A stretch of 64,000 nt of DNA from Nectonema munidae (Eukaryota > Nematomorpha > Nectonematoida > Nectonematidae). Shown in pieces: positions 12,586-23,775 of the stretch (its first letter is position 1; each line of letters starts with the position of its first letter). A model generated the notes under the pieces. It was not told where the DNA came from, did no database searches, and worked only from the letters and a program-made list of their open reading frames with translations. The translations under genes and the position numbers were made by a program. The stretch spans positions 434,001 to 498,000 of the forward strand of contig JAUIRK010000501.1 of the NCBI GenBank assembly GCA_030549495.1. Reading direction: 5' to 3'.

Positions 12586-12587
<2 letters not shown>
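11576..12587. other. no confirmed gene; less AT-rich open segment at 11713-11901
   Basis: The stretch 11750-12060 is noticeably richer in G/C than its surroundings and contains a 62-codon frame (from 11713) with a KWVRGFAKPKARAILRGYY segment. No family was recognised and there are no splice sites that would extend it. It may be a fragment of an unknown repeat. From 12060 to 12587 nothing was seen. Confidence 0.35.
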
Positions 12588-12616
<29 letters not shown>

Positions 12617-12632
12617 AAGAAGAAGAAGAAGA
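12588..12632. repeat. (GAA)n microsatellite
   Basis: An uninterrupted AGA/GAA triplet run of about 15 units ends in GATGAAGA. Confidence 0.95.
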
Positions 12633-13153
12633 TGAAGACATTTATTTACAAGTTCAAATAAGAACAACAATATAATGAATGAAGTGAAAAAAAATGTTTT
12701 TGCGTGTAATATGACAAATGAATAGACTTTAGTAAATTGAACATTGATGGATGGCCAAAAGGAAAAATTCCGCTTAGATGGTCTACCAATATAACTTAGA
12801 TGATTAATGTCTTAATATTAATTAAGTCTTAAATATTGTGGTCCACAAAGGATCAAATGAACAGAAAATATAAATCAAGAAAAAAACAAAAGAAATATAC
12901 TTTTATACTCGTGATTATCACAAAGGAAAGTAAAAAAGACAATTGATAAAATATTGAACACTTGAAAAAAATTTAAAAAAAGTTAAGTTGAATAATTTAG
13001 ATATCAATTTATTAATTCAATTAAAATATCTGGTAATATTACTTTTGAGTGCCGTTTTCTGAATAAGTTGTGTCAATTTTAATTTTAATATCTCACAAGT
13101 TCTTTGCCTCCAATCTGACGAATTGCCTTCGCCTGACTCAAAGATCCAAGAAA
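12633..13153. other. no gene recognised
   Basis: AT-rich sequence without open frames, element ends or symmetry. Confidence 0.5.
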
Positions 13154-13402
13154 CAGGGCCGGCCTTAGGCCACTGCAACCTATGCGGCCGTGAAGTGGGT
13201 CCCGCGCTTCTCATTTTTCATTTTGATGATATATTGTATGATTTCGCTAAATGCAAGGTTCGCAAAGTAAAGTTACTTTGATCGTCATTTTGTGTTAATG
13301 AAAAAGTAATAAAACAAATCGCTTTTTTTTCAAAATCTTATTTCTCACTTTAAATCTTTTTTCCTACCCACACTGGGCCCCGTGCAATCCATTTAGCATA
13401 TT

Positions 13403-16400
13403 CAGGGCCGGTGCCAAGTGTTGCAGGGCCCGATTAGAAACTTAATGGTGGGGCCCCCTCCTCTATATAGCAAATTTTATAACGCATATATATATACAAC
13501 ATCATACATACATATAATCCTACAAAAGATAACCATTAAATGATTAATTTTGAAAGCAAAATGAATAGATTTATTGTTTTACTTTTGATAAAAAGAAAGA
13601 CAATATACTCTTTTAGAATAATACTTTTCGAGCTTTTCTATTTGCAAAATCTTTTAAAATATTTTCAAAGTCTAATGCTTTAGCAATCTCATGTTCTATA
13701 GAGAGCATTGCCAAATTGTTAAGTCTTTCTTGTGAGATCGTAGACCTCAAGTATGTTTTAATTAGCTTCAGCTTTGAAAAACCTCTTTCCCCTGAGGCGA
13801 CTGATATTGGCATTGTTAAATAAATCCTTACACAATGAAAACATTAGGAAATGCTGTAAATCTATTATTTTCTATCAGGTGTTCAAACAACGCATAAGGC
13901 TTAATTGTAGAGGGAAGGAAAGTTTTCAGAGCTTCAAGTTCTTCAGCCAACAAATACCCATCAATGTCTTTACTTTTTTCAGTAACAACTTTTCCGTCAG
14001 CGTCCTGTTTCATTTTGGTGAGTGTTGAAGCTGCTTCAAGGCTTAATGCATGCTTTCTCATTTCCGACTTCTGTATATTTTGAAAGTTATTTACAAATCC
14101 AAATAACTTGACGTGATTTTTGAGTTGTTGAAATCTGCTTTCCAATGACTGAATAGCTTGATCTAGCACTAAGGTGAAGCACTGAATTCTGTATGCTTCT
14201 TTTGGATCGTCTATAGGTTGATCTTCTGCTTCATATAAAAACATTCTTTTCCTTCTTCGTAATACTTTTTCTTGAAATTTTCTAAACTCAAATGGCAACT
14301 CAACAACTTCAGCTAATTCATTTGCACTTACTAAAACACCATTAAAGCCTTCTTCCCTATAATTTTTCAGCCATGACAAGAGTTGTTCATATGATTCCAT
14401 TCCTTCATTAATGTCCTTTTTTTACCTTGTAATTCCTTGCTCACGTAGTTAACTTTAAAAAGTACATCATACCAAAATACCAAAGAAACTAGAAATTTGT
14501 AGTTTTTTAGCTGGTTGTCTAATGATTCGGCTTCTGCTTTTATCTTGGGCTGGTCTGCTGTCTCTGCTACTTCAACAAGTGCATCATATACTTCTCCAAG
14601 CTGATAACGAATAGCTTTAACGCCATCAATACGACACTCCCACCTTGTATTGCTTAAGGGTTTCACTGTTAACATAGTTACATCTTTTTTCAAAATTGCC
14701 CATCTTCTAGTTGATGCTGAGAACAAAACATAGATGGCTTGCAAGATCCCAAAAAACGTAATAGCATCTGGACAACACTTAGCTACATCTCCGAGTAAAA
14801 GGTTAAAATTGTGGCAGGCACATGGTACAAAAAATGCTCTTGAATTTTCCTTCAACAGTCGGGCTTGTACTCCAGACGTGTGAGCTTTCATGTTGCTACC
14901 GTGGTCATAGCCTTGGCCTCGAATGTCCTGCACTTCTAAATTCAATTCCTTTAATGCGTTTAATAGTGTTTTACTTAAGTTTTCTCCTTTACTACTTTCC
15001 ACTTCGATAAACTTTATGAAATGTTCATGCACACCAAAAGGAGCCAAGTTACCATCAGACACATACGTGATTGTTAGAGACATTTGTTCTTGATGACTTA
15101 TATCAGGTGTGCAGTCTAAAATAATGGCATAATACTTAGCTGCTTTTACACGTGTCAGTATCTCATTCAAAGCTGCGGTAGCCATGATATCTAGAAGTTC
15201 ATTCTGGGTATCTTTTCCCAAATAATGATTATGAACTTCATGTGTTTTGATTTTTTGCAGATGTGTGTCTAGAACAGGGTCAAACTTTCGAATCAACTTC
15301 ACAAGACCTAAAAAGTTTCCATTTTGGACAGTCTCATTGAAAACATTTTCTTCTGTTCCTTTAAACGCTAAATTTCTCTCAGCAAGAAACTGCACTATAG
15401 CTACTAATCTTTGGAATACCTGCTGCCAGTACTTTGCATGGTCATTGATGATTTTTTCTTGCTCTTTGTCAATTGTCTTTCCACTACATAGCCGTTGATT
15501 TAACTCCTAAAAACTCCACGTGGCCTCCATATAGTTCTTTGACTTTTCATGCTCACATAGCCTTGTGTGAATATTAGACCAGTCATTGAACCCACTTGTT
15601 GCTAATGCCATGGTTGTATTCCTTACAAAAAGTTTGCAATAAAAGCAATAAATTTTATCAGAGGAACTAGAGTATATAATCCAAGGTCTTTCTATACTCT
15701 CCCCATTCAGAAGTCGTCTCTTACAGTGAAACTTTGAAAAACACAAGCCCTTTTCATTTTTTGGAAAGCTGTTACCAGGAATATTAGGGGCATCTTTCAT
15801 TGTTAAATAATCCCTTTCATTGTTATTTATATTAGCAGGCCAATATGCTGAATCATCGTTCATGATAGTTACATTTTTGTTTATGGATTCTTGTTGAACT
15901 TTCTGGTTTGGGACTGTCTTCCAATGAACCGAGATCTTCGTCAATTTCAGTCACAGCTGGTGAGGCTGGGCCCACTTCTTCTAGTGTGTTATCTTTTTCA
16001 TCACTGTATTGATTATCTGAAATTTGATCCATGGTTTTATCCTCATTCTGCAAATAATTGATGATTCTCTCATCTTCAAACCGAGCGCGCTTCAAAGATG
16101 GCGTGACAAGGAACTTTTTTAAGGCACCTCTATGCTTTTTATTTTCTGCTGCCTTTGCCTTGGCCAATGCTCGTTTCCTGTTACCACATAAATATTTACG
16201 CCCTTTATCTCGATTTCTGCTTGTGCTTGTCATGATGCAGTGCCTCTTTATTTAACTTTTGTATTTAGAAAAAGGAAGATCTAAAAAAGTAACAAAACAG
16301 AAGAATTAGTAAAGAAATAAACCTATCACAAGAAATTAACATTTTTAAAAGAATATTTTTTGGTGATATAAATTTTAAAATATTTAAGTTGACAAGACGA

Positions 16401-17282
16401 TGAAGACATTGTTTGTAATTGTGAACAGCTACAAGATTCTAAATTGTTCATTTATTTAAACAAGACAAAATTAAAAATATTAAAAAAAACATATTCTGAT
16501 GAAACTTAGACAAATTGTTATAAAATATTCAATGAAACAGTTCAGTAAAAAACTTATGACAATATATTTCAAAAAAGCAGAATAAAATAACTTTAAATAG
16601 CTAACGCCATTTTGCTTTTAGCGGAAAAAAAAATTTAAAAATTACTAAATATAAAAAACAAACATGATTACCTGTAGCTATTCGGTACATGACCTTGAGC
16701 AATCTCTGGGTGATCTATGCCACCACTAGTAATTAGGTACCTTATTTAGATCGAGTCTATGCAGATTTGGACATTTGTAGTTGGGTAATCAAACTAGAAG
16801 GGCCGAGGATGTACTTTGAGTTAAATCTTTTATTTAACTTATTCTTAATGTTGCAATAAAAATTTAAAGTGAGATGAAATTACCTGTATGTTGATAGCAC
16901 AAGTTCGAGTTGTGTTAATTCATATAATCGTCACATAGAGGCATTCATATGATCGTCACATGGAGGCGGGTGTGTTTGTTTACTCAGAATGTGTACTATT
17001 TAGAATTAAAAAAGAATTAGCTTTAAAATTTGATATCTCACTTCAAAACCAATTGATCCAGACGAAATTAGCAGGGTAAATAGGTCTCGTATAGAGCAAC
17101 TAGTATGCAAATATCATTAGCAATAACACGCTCTTTGCTCAGATATTGCGTTGTAATATCTCATTTTGTAAATTTCGTATTTTGGATTAATTTCAACTGT
17201 TCCGATCATAGTAAATGCGGGGCCCTTCAGACGCGGGGCCCAATTTGGTCTAATCGGTCAAATCGGCTAAAAACCAGCCCTG
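13403..17282 (-). mobile_element. hAT transposon with 8-bp target-site duplication
   Basis: The element is 3,880 bp. Its left end reads CAGGGCCGGTGCCAAG and its right end, reversed, CAGGGCTGGTTTTTAG. Identical 8-bp repeats AGCATATT flank it at 13395-13402 and 17283-17290, the target-duplication length of hAT elements. The transposase remnant runs on the minus strand, with 1.05 kb of non-coding 5' sequence at the 17.3-kb side. The perfect target duplication together with several coding breaks suggests moderate age. Confidence 0.92.
13613..16233 (-). pseudogene. hAT transposase with TTF-type zinc finger and DUF4371-like core
   Basis: From the N-terminus: a basic start (MTSTSRNRDKGRKYLCGNRK), then a TTF-type zinc-finger region RPWIIYSSSSDKIYCFYCKLF with a following SGFNDW and HE (about 15680-15540). 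The RNase-H-like core follows, with YYAIILDCTPDISHQEQMSL, DIRGQGYDHGSNM and CACHNFNLLLGDVAKCCPDA. The block SNTRWECRIDGVKAI is next. The C-terminal dimerisation domain is MPISVASGERGFSKLKLIK and LRSTISQERLNNLAMLSIEH (13813-13690). Family members of this ZMYM1-like group are about 750-800 residues, comparable to the summed frames. Breaks are a frame change near 15900, an in-frame TAG near 15507, a frame change near 14390 and one near 13820. It is inactive as read. Confidence 0.88.
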
Positions 17283-17315
17283 AGCATATTGCCCCGTGAA
17301 CACTAGGGCCGGCTG

Positions 17316-17559
17316 ATTGGTATACAAATCTAGTAGAGTCCGTTAATCGCATGGCAGTTTTCATCCAAAAAGAAAGTAGAAAACGTCCCCTCTCATACCT
17401 AGCTTTTTTTCAAGTTGAAATCAATATTTCCATAAACCGATGGAAGAGACTTATGTATAAATTTAAAAATTAATTTAGATAATTGACTTTAATAAATATC
17501 CCTAATTTTAAGATGACTATATTTCTAAAAATATGTAGAAGTATGCCTTTTATAGCCTA
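17316..17559. other. intervening sequence
   Basis: No features were seen between the GGCC-rich repeat and the LINE remnant, apart from AT-rich words possibly belonging to the LINE 3' region. Confidence 0.4.
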
Positions 17560-18545
17560 AATTAAAAACTGTTCTCATTATACTTTTTTGTATACATGCA
17601 ATATCACATGTATCAAAACAGCTCCAGTTTATTTTTCCATAATATAAAAGCCGCAAGGTTAAAGCATTGTAAATTTTATGTTTAATGTCACTGTCAAATA
17701 AATTCTTGCATCTTTTTATATTCCAAGTACGCTATTTTGTCTCGCCATCATATGTTTTGTGTGATTAGTCCAATTTAGTCTATTATTAATAAATTGAAAT
17801 TTTCAACTATTTCAAAGTTGTGCCTTTCTAGTATTGCTAACGCTTTATGAGCATTCTTAGAAAAAATCATTGCTTTGGATTTTTCAGGATTGATGATAAT
17901 ATAATTGAAGAATTGATTTCAAATTTTCGTCAAGATTGCTGGAAACACACTCTTGTCCTACACGAATATTTTTCACGGGAAAGAGAAGAGTAATGTCATC
18001 TGCATAAAGCAGATAGTCAAAGCAGGTACTAGCGTTGTGAATATCATTTATGTATAAAGAAAACATAAGAGGTCCTATAATGGAGTCCTGTTGGTACAAC
18101 TGACATCCTATTTTCATATCAAATGCCGAAGAATTATTTCCTTGTATACTTGCAAATTGTTTCCTACGAGAAAAATAAAAATCAAATAGTTTCAAGATAG
18201 AATCTGAGAAGCCATAAAAATTTATTTTTGACAAAATTTTATCATGCGGTATAATATAAAAAGCTTTGCTGAGATCAATAAATAGAGCTACAACACTTTG
18301 ATGACTTTCCAAGTAACTGTAGATTTTGTCATCAAGAATTACAAGTAGATGTTGAGCGCTGTAATTAGGCCTAAATCCAAACTGGAAAGGAAATATCAGA
18401 TTAAATTTGCCAAGATAACTGGATATTTGCTTGAATATTATTTTTTCAAAAATTTTTGAGATAGTAGTGATAAGAATGATAGGCCTAAAATTACAAACAG
18501 AACTTTTATGGAAATGTAATTTTATTTACTTCAAAAATAACAATT
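17560..18545 (-). pseudogene. LINE (Jockey/CR1-like) reverse-transcriptase remnant
   Basis: The minus strand from 18540 reads NFRPIILITTISKIFEKIIF, then FQFGFRPNYSAQHLL, VVALFIDLSKAF (motif A), IIGPLMFSLYINDI (motif B) and YLLYADDITLLFP (motif C, YADD). About 200 codons from 18490 to 17884 are nearly uninterrupted. The usual GxPQGS core before motif B is altered (GCQLYQQDSIIGP). After 17884 the frame shifts, and a C-terminal segment with RLLYYGK and ACIQKS words runs to about 17560. The endonuclease and ORF1 are missing, so this is a 5'-truncated copy. Confidence 0.85.
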
Positions 18546-18559
18546 GCTGCAGAAAAATT

Positions 18560-19800
18560 ATAATAAGTGGATAGATCGTCTCACGCTCAGTCTTACATAC
18601 GTAAGGTAATTGAACTCTTGATGTCTTATCCACCGGATTCAATTCTAATTGGATATAACACACCTGAGCGGGAATTTGTGCATCACTTTTCTTTCGATCC
18701 CACGTTTCTGATTGCCGCGATCATAGTGGCAGAGTCCTACCATATGGTTTCATTCTTGGCATTCTCTCAATAGCAATGAGAAACGACAGGAACTCTCAGA
18801 ATATATTTTGTTTTCTGAATTAGCGTTCGCTCTTTCCATTCAATTGCAAGTTGACTTAGCCTAGCGTCCACGAATACTGTACTCTTCCCAAGTCGTTTTG
18901 ATGTGATGAAGAACTTCTTTGCAATTTCGACCCATGCCTTTTCGCATTAATCTTTGACAATCTCTCCTCTTTGCCCGCTTCAAAGAGGACTGAGAACAGC
19001 TTGCGATTACCAGGGATTGCTTCCAAGTAATAACTCACCTTCCCTAAGCACCTCTGGTTAAGTAACAAGGAAGGGCTTACGTAGAAGTTGTTAGCTCCCA
19101 ATAGCACCAATTATTCTTTAATCTTTTTTTCCGTCTTTTCCGGTATTGACATGATCTTTTTCTTTAGGTCCAAAATGATATCAAGATAGTTTAGCCTTTG
19201 CACAGACATCCATTTCGTCTTTTCTTGTTTATCATCATGATGTTACCATCTTTCCAAAATCGTTTACTTTCCTCCGCCATGGTCTTTCCATCCTTCATAT
19301 TTTCCGTTAGCATTAGAATATCCTCGATGTATGCCAATAATAGACACTTTGTGAGTGAGGTTTCCTTCAGAACACGCATTAGCTTTCGTAAAATGTATTT
19401 CAGAGCTCGTGGGGCGAGTGACGCCCTATTGGTAGCTTGCTGTATGCAGAGTAACGTTTACCACCTTGGAGGACGCGACTAGATTGACGCTATAAAAGGC
19501 GTTTTTTATGTCAATTTTTTCTCCATAATTTTATTCTTTTGTTCAGTAGATGTAAGTGATTCAGCGTGGTCAGGAAGCAAGGTTCCTTCTTGAAGAGTTC
19601 ACTAGAAAAGCTTAAATCTGATAAATAAACCTGACGCTCATGCCACGCTTTCGAATTAAAGGATAGGAGAGGCAATTAGACGCTTTTTTATAATGTCTTT
19701 GAGTAGGTTAGGTATTTTAAAATCCAACTTTCCTTGTTTACTAGGATGAAAGAGTTTACTGAAGATGCTCACGTCAATCTTATTAAATGTGCATCAAATG
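18560..19800 (-). mobile_element. fossil DIRS-like retroelement fragment
   Basis: The minus strand carries reverse-transcriptase and adjoining RNase H-side segments of the type seen in DIRS/Ngaro elements. A catalytic box of the YxDD kind is followed by a region resembling the LGxxLD and IPEKK-like words of that family. No tyrosine recombinase, gag or terminal repeat was recognised within the window. The copy is clearly broken, with many interruptions, and appears old. A Penelope-like or other reverse-transcriptase family is the main alternative. Confidence 0.5.
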
Positions 19801-20406
19801 TGACATCACTTTCTATTTATATCAAAATAGAATGATTTCTGCATTATATCAAAAAAATGAATGATCTTTCGGTAAAAGCATATAGTACTTCTATAATTTC
19901 ACACAAACGAGTGCGAAATATAACTTAAACTCACCAGAAAGAATATATCTTATTTGAACTTACAAAAATCGCTTTCAAAAAAAAAGCTCAATTAGTACTG
20001 TAGAGGTTATCCAATGAAATACTTTGATCTTCAAATCCTATCATACGTAAAATTTAGCAAATGAGTGACTCCGCACTATTCGTTTTCAATTCTCGCCGAA
20101 AGTACAACGAATCAAAGTTTCAAATTTTGAATAGTAGGTATACTCCTTATGTCCTTGAGGTTTGTGCAAAGTTTCATTCAAAAATTTAGATTATAAGTAT
20201 ATGTTTTCTTAAAGTCTAACTATTTTTACATTTAAGAGTTCACAAAAATCTTTTACTATTAAATACCAAAAACGACGCAATAGATTGCAACGAGGACCTA
20301 ATAGATTGAAAACGCGTAATAGCTCCGTCATTTGCATTGTTCAGTTAACGTAATTTAAACGTTTAACTATTTTTGAATAACTTGCTTTCATGTTAGTTTT
20401 GGTCAA
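19801..20406. other. no gene recognised
   Basis: AT-rich sequence between the retroelement fossil and an orphan coding-like stretch. No symmetry or repeats were seen. Confidence 0.5.
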
Positions 20407-20552
20407 TATGACGATGTTCTTGAAATTGAAGGAAATGAAATAGAAATGAACAAGCATAGTCCAAACGTTGCACACGTTGCTGAACTTATCGGATTACTGA
20501 AAAATTTCACCGTTGTTGGCGATGGTTTTGATAACTATGATGTTGGTCAAAG
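20407..20552 (+). other. orphan coding-like segment
   Basis: One frame reads GQYDDVLEIEGNEIEMNKHS, then VAHVAELIGLLKNFTVVG and DGFDNYDVGQ, with protein-like composition unlike its surroundings. A possible acceptor (TTTCATGTTAG) precedes it. It runs straight into a CTT microsatellite that would be translated as poly-leucine. It may be a lost exon or a piece of an unrecognised transposase. No family could be named. Confidence 0.3.
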
Positions 20553-20573
20553 TCTTCTTCTTCTTCTTCTTCT
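20553..20573. repeat. (CTT)n microsatellite
   Basis: Seven TCT/CTT units directly after the orphan coding-like segment. Confidence 0.9.
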
Positions 20574-21294
20574 CTTTCTTTCTATTTATTTTTCAAAGGT
20601 GATTTTTCCTTCCATACGGGTGTACACCTTCCTCTTGACTTATGAAATATAGGACGATTTTTCATCGTATTTCATTTTTCATTTCTTTTTTCCATGTTTT
20701 TCTTTATCTTTAGCATTTTCAATATTAATATTAATATTGATGCTCAACAAAGTCGTAATAAGTAAATAAACTTTTCCAAAAAACTTTTATTCGCATAAGC
20801 AAATGTCGTATTGGCTGCATCTCAAAAATACAGGCTTTTAAATGTATAAACTGGAGTTTATACTCGCATTTAACATGACTAAATTTTATCGATGTTAGTC
20901 AATATAAATTGTTTATTTCTATAGATGATCATTTTGAGATAATTAAATCAAATGACAAAAGATTTGCGGTGGTGTGCGTCTAAGAGCCAAGTTTAATAAA
21001 TTATCATGACATCAAAGTTTAATACAATAACTTTGAAATGTAAATAGATCACTCCTTTCTAATTAGAATTAGTTTTTGGCATTGATTCGATTAGTATTTT
21101 CATTGTATTTAAGAATCTATTTCATAATAATAATAATATTGATTATATAGTTCTTCCATTCAAAAGTTTATTTCAATAAATTTTAAAAATATTCAGAAAA
21201 TTAATGAAGCCTTTAGTACTAGCAAATACACTCATTTAGTTTTTCTATATCAAATATATAAACCAAGTATCTAGAACGAATTTTTCACGTTGAT
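20574..21294. other. upstream region of receptor 2
   Basis: No genes. TATATAAA at 21256-21263 lies 31-38 bp before the receptor start codon. If it is a TATA box, the 5' UTR would be almost absent, so it may be chance in AT-rich DNA. Short (AAT)n runs occur near 21127. Confidence 0.4.
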
Positions 21295-22209
21295 ATGGAG
21301 AAATTATGTAATTTTAAAGTTTTTCCAGCTTTGCTCATTCCAGTTTACGATATCTTCTTAAGCTTAGCAGGTACCATACTGAATTCAGTAGTTATTTTCT
21401 TCTTTTTCTATTACAAGTCACTCCAAACACCCCGCAATGTGTTCATACTCTGCTTGTCCACATGTCAACTCTTGAGGTCTTCTGTCTTGTCTATCAAATA
21501 TTTCCTTGATTATTTCATACCAGCCCTTATTATATTGCCTAAACTGTGTTCCATGCTAATATTCTTAGATAGTTTAGTGATAATGTGCATACCATATGTC
21601 ATAGTGTCTTTATCCGTGATTCATTTCCTCGTATTTTTCAAGCCGTTTTACTTCAAAAAACTTCTAACCATGAAAAATGCAATTTTGATCCTTTGTTCCA
21701 TTTTTTTTACTCTTCTAGTGTTCCTCTTATTGGTATTTTTCGCTTCCAAATTCGCGATACGAGATGTCGGTTATTGTCGCCTAAACCGAAATGCCTTCTT
21801 CAATAAAGTATTTCCTGTAATCATTTCTTTCCTGCCATCATCTATCCTGTTGATCTTAATGCCATTTATTTTGCGTCAACAATATCTCTTTTTTAACAAA
21901 GTCGATATTCATACATCTAATACGCGTTCTGACAGTAAATTGCGCAACCACAAAATGGAAGCTCGCTTAGGAAATATGTTAGCGATTTACACTGGCTTGA
22001 ACTGGTTGCTGTTCAAGTTTCCCAACGCAATAGTCTATACAAACGTTTTCGTAGACAGAATAGATGCGTGCGTTTTGGAAGCTATTCATGTCTACTCTCT
22101 CACTCCTCGTTTCACTGATCCCATCATATTTTGCTGCTTGAATATCTCCTTTTTTAAAAAAGTGAAGGAAGTATCAAGACGAGTTTTCTCCAAATCTTCA
22201 GAAGTTTAA
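21295..22209 (+). CDS. intronless seven-transmembrane receptor, class A-like (receptor 2)
   Basis: The 304 residues form a continuous frame. It is a paralogue of the receptor at 10.6 kb: the first 120 residues agree at about 60 percent, and the helices and loop lengths correspond. Marks seen are N30 in TM1, CQLLRSSVLS in TM2, C85 at the TM3 start with C161 in the second extracellular loop, and IHF at the DRY position (109-111). The TM6 block is NWLLFKFP and the TM7 block is DPIIF (275-279). A basic stretch (KKVKEVSRRVFSK) follows TM7 as helix 8. The third cytoplasmic loop (about 200-222) is the most diverged part. It probably signals through G proteins from the plasma membrane. Ligand and tissue are unknown. 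Both genes stay open among dead transposons, which argues for selection. Confidence 0.82.
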   Translation: MEKLCNFKVFPALLIPVYDIFLSLAGTILNSVVIFFFFYYKSLQTPRNVFILCLSTCQLLRSSVLSIKYFLDYFIPALIILPKLCSMLIFLDSLVIMCIPYVIVSLSVIHFLVFFKPFYFKKLLTMKNAILILCSIFFTLLVFLLLVFFASKFAIRDVGYCRLNRNAFFNKVFPVIISFLPSSILLILMPFILRQQYLFFNKVDIHTSNTRSDSKLRNHKMEARLGNMLAIYTGLNWLLFKFPNAIVYTNVFVDRIDACVLEAIHVYSLTPRFTDPIIFCCLNISFFKKVKEVSRRVFSKSSEV

Positions 22210-22311
22210 TGACTTTAAAGTGTTTTTCTTTTAAATCTAAGCGTTCCTAATTGCAATAATTTTATCACTTTTGTCTATGTTTTTTTCTTCAAACTTGCAT
22301 TGTATAAAAGA

Positions 22312-22317
22312 AATAAA
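22312..22317 (+). terminator. polyadenylation signal AATAAA of receptor 2
   Basis: AATAAA lies 103 bp after the stop codon, with a second AATAAA a few bases later. Spacing is similar to receptor 1. Confidence 0.6.
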
Positions 22318-23775
22318 AAAATAAATAGATGAATATAATCGAATAAAGTAGGTGAACAAGAATGAAGTATAGTATATGGAATATTGTAAAAGATATCGGT
22401 GTGCAAAAAGTATACAACACCATAAAAAGTTAGGCCATGTTATAATTAAAAATCTGCATGATTAACAAGAACAATGCAAATCTTACATATACACTGCAGA
22501 AGTTCTTCGTGAACATTAATTAGACTCTGGCTACAGGAATTCCAGAATTTGTGTTACCCAAGTTTAAAACTTTGTGGGGTTATTTAAATATCAAATACGC
22601 GTATGAATACATTTGAAGAGATTTGTCAACAAATTTATTGTAAAGGAATATCAAAAGGCAAAATAAATTAAATATGTAAATGAAGATTTCAAAGAAAAAT
22701 GTGAATATTTTTAAGGTTTATTTTGCAAATTAGAAGCAAAATTTTAGAAACATTTATTTTTAATCAAGAAAAAAGAGATGTCAAAAATAAGGCAAATTTT
22801 TCGAGAAAGCAATATTTTCCAGACATACTAAATATATTTCTCACGTTAACCTATTTGTCATTTTTATCTTATTTCATTTCTCATATGTATGAACAATATA
22901 TATATTATTATATATGTATTGTATATATATAATTATCTTTTCTTTTATATTCTATCCCTTTTGATGTAATTTAATTTGTTTAATTATTATTTTTACATGC
23001 TATTAATTAAACCTGAGTTATCATTTTTATATGGGGTTATTTCATAGAAGCGGCTTCTGACTTTTTGAAATATTCGGCATATTTATTTATTTATTAACGC
23101 ATAAAATGCTTTACATATTTTTATGTATCGTAAATTCATGTATTGGGTAAGAACATAAGTTAATCTTCTTCTTCTTCTTATCAAAAAATCATAATTTTTT
23201 ACTCAAATATCTCCCCATTTATTTATATCAAAATCAAATACAGAGAAAATTTTCTTATAAAAAATAAACAAAGTTGTCTCCCTTTTAAATATTTAGAATT
23301 ATGTACATAGATAAATGACGCCGTAAAATGGGTTGCAATGACAACAAATTATAAAGAGTTCCTCTAAAAGAGTTGTCCCAGTTGTCTCCAAATCAGCTTA
23401 AAAATATTTTAGAGGTCATTAAAAGATTTTTATTAAAAGTTGTTTTCTCGTGTTCATCAAAATCAATTAATAATTTAATTTAAATTTATTGTATATCTGA
23501 GAAACTTTGTAATTTTTATGCATTTTCTTGTTATTTTTATTATCCCTTTGGTCTTGCCAGACCCCTAAATTTCTTACACTTTCGCTATTTGACATTTGCG
23601 ATCTCTTATAATTGAGTCATCTGATACACACCCCTCTTAAGTGTTTTTTTATAAAACATTTTACAATTGTAGTATAAATTTAAATAAAACTCTTTAAAAC
23701 AAAAGCATTTAAGAAAAAAGAAACACTTTTTTAAAAAATAATATTTTATTAAAATTTTTAACAAAAAAAATCTAG
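22318..23775. other. no gene; AT-rich
   Basis: There is an ATATAT-rich patch near 22890-22932 and a (TTTA)n patch near 23085. The 69-codon frame at 22723 is A/T-driven. No element ends were found. Confidence 0.5.

Larger units (their letters stand above)
13154..17315. mobile_element. older GGCC-rich repeat split by a hAT insertion
   Basis: CAGGGCCGGCCTTAGGCCAC at 13154 is a typical hAT-type terminus. The segment 17291-17315, beyond the inserted hAT, ends GGGCCGGCTG, which read in reverse gives CAGCCGGCCCTAG, a diverged partner of the left end. Without the insertion the host element would be about 270 bp, a MITE. No matching 8-bp flanking repeat was found outside these ends, so the outer limits are tentative. 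Confidence 0.4.

Noticed and set aside
12588-12632. CRISPR-like or regulatory array
   Set aside because: A plain GAA microsatellite with no spacers.
13017-13214. 65-codon minus-strand frame
   Set aside because: Crosses the GGCC-rich transposon end; composition follows the repeat.
13154-17315. Target duplication for the outer GGCC-rich repeat
   Set aside because: The 8 bp outside the two ends (CCAAGAAA-like and ATTGGTAT) do not match.
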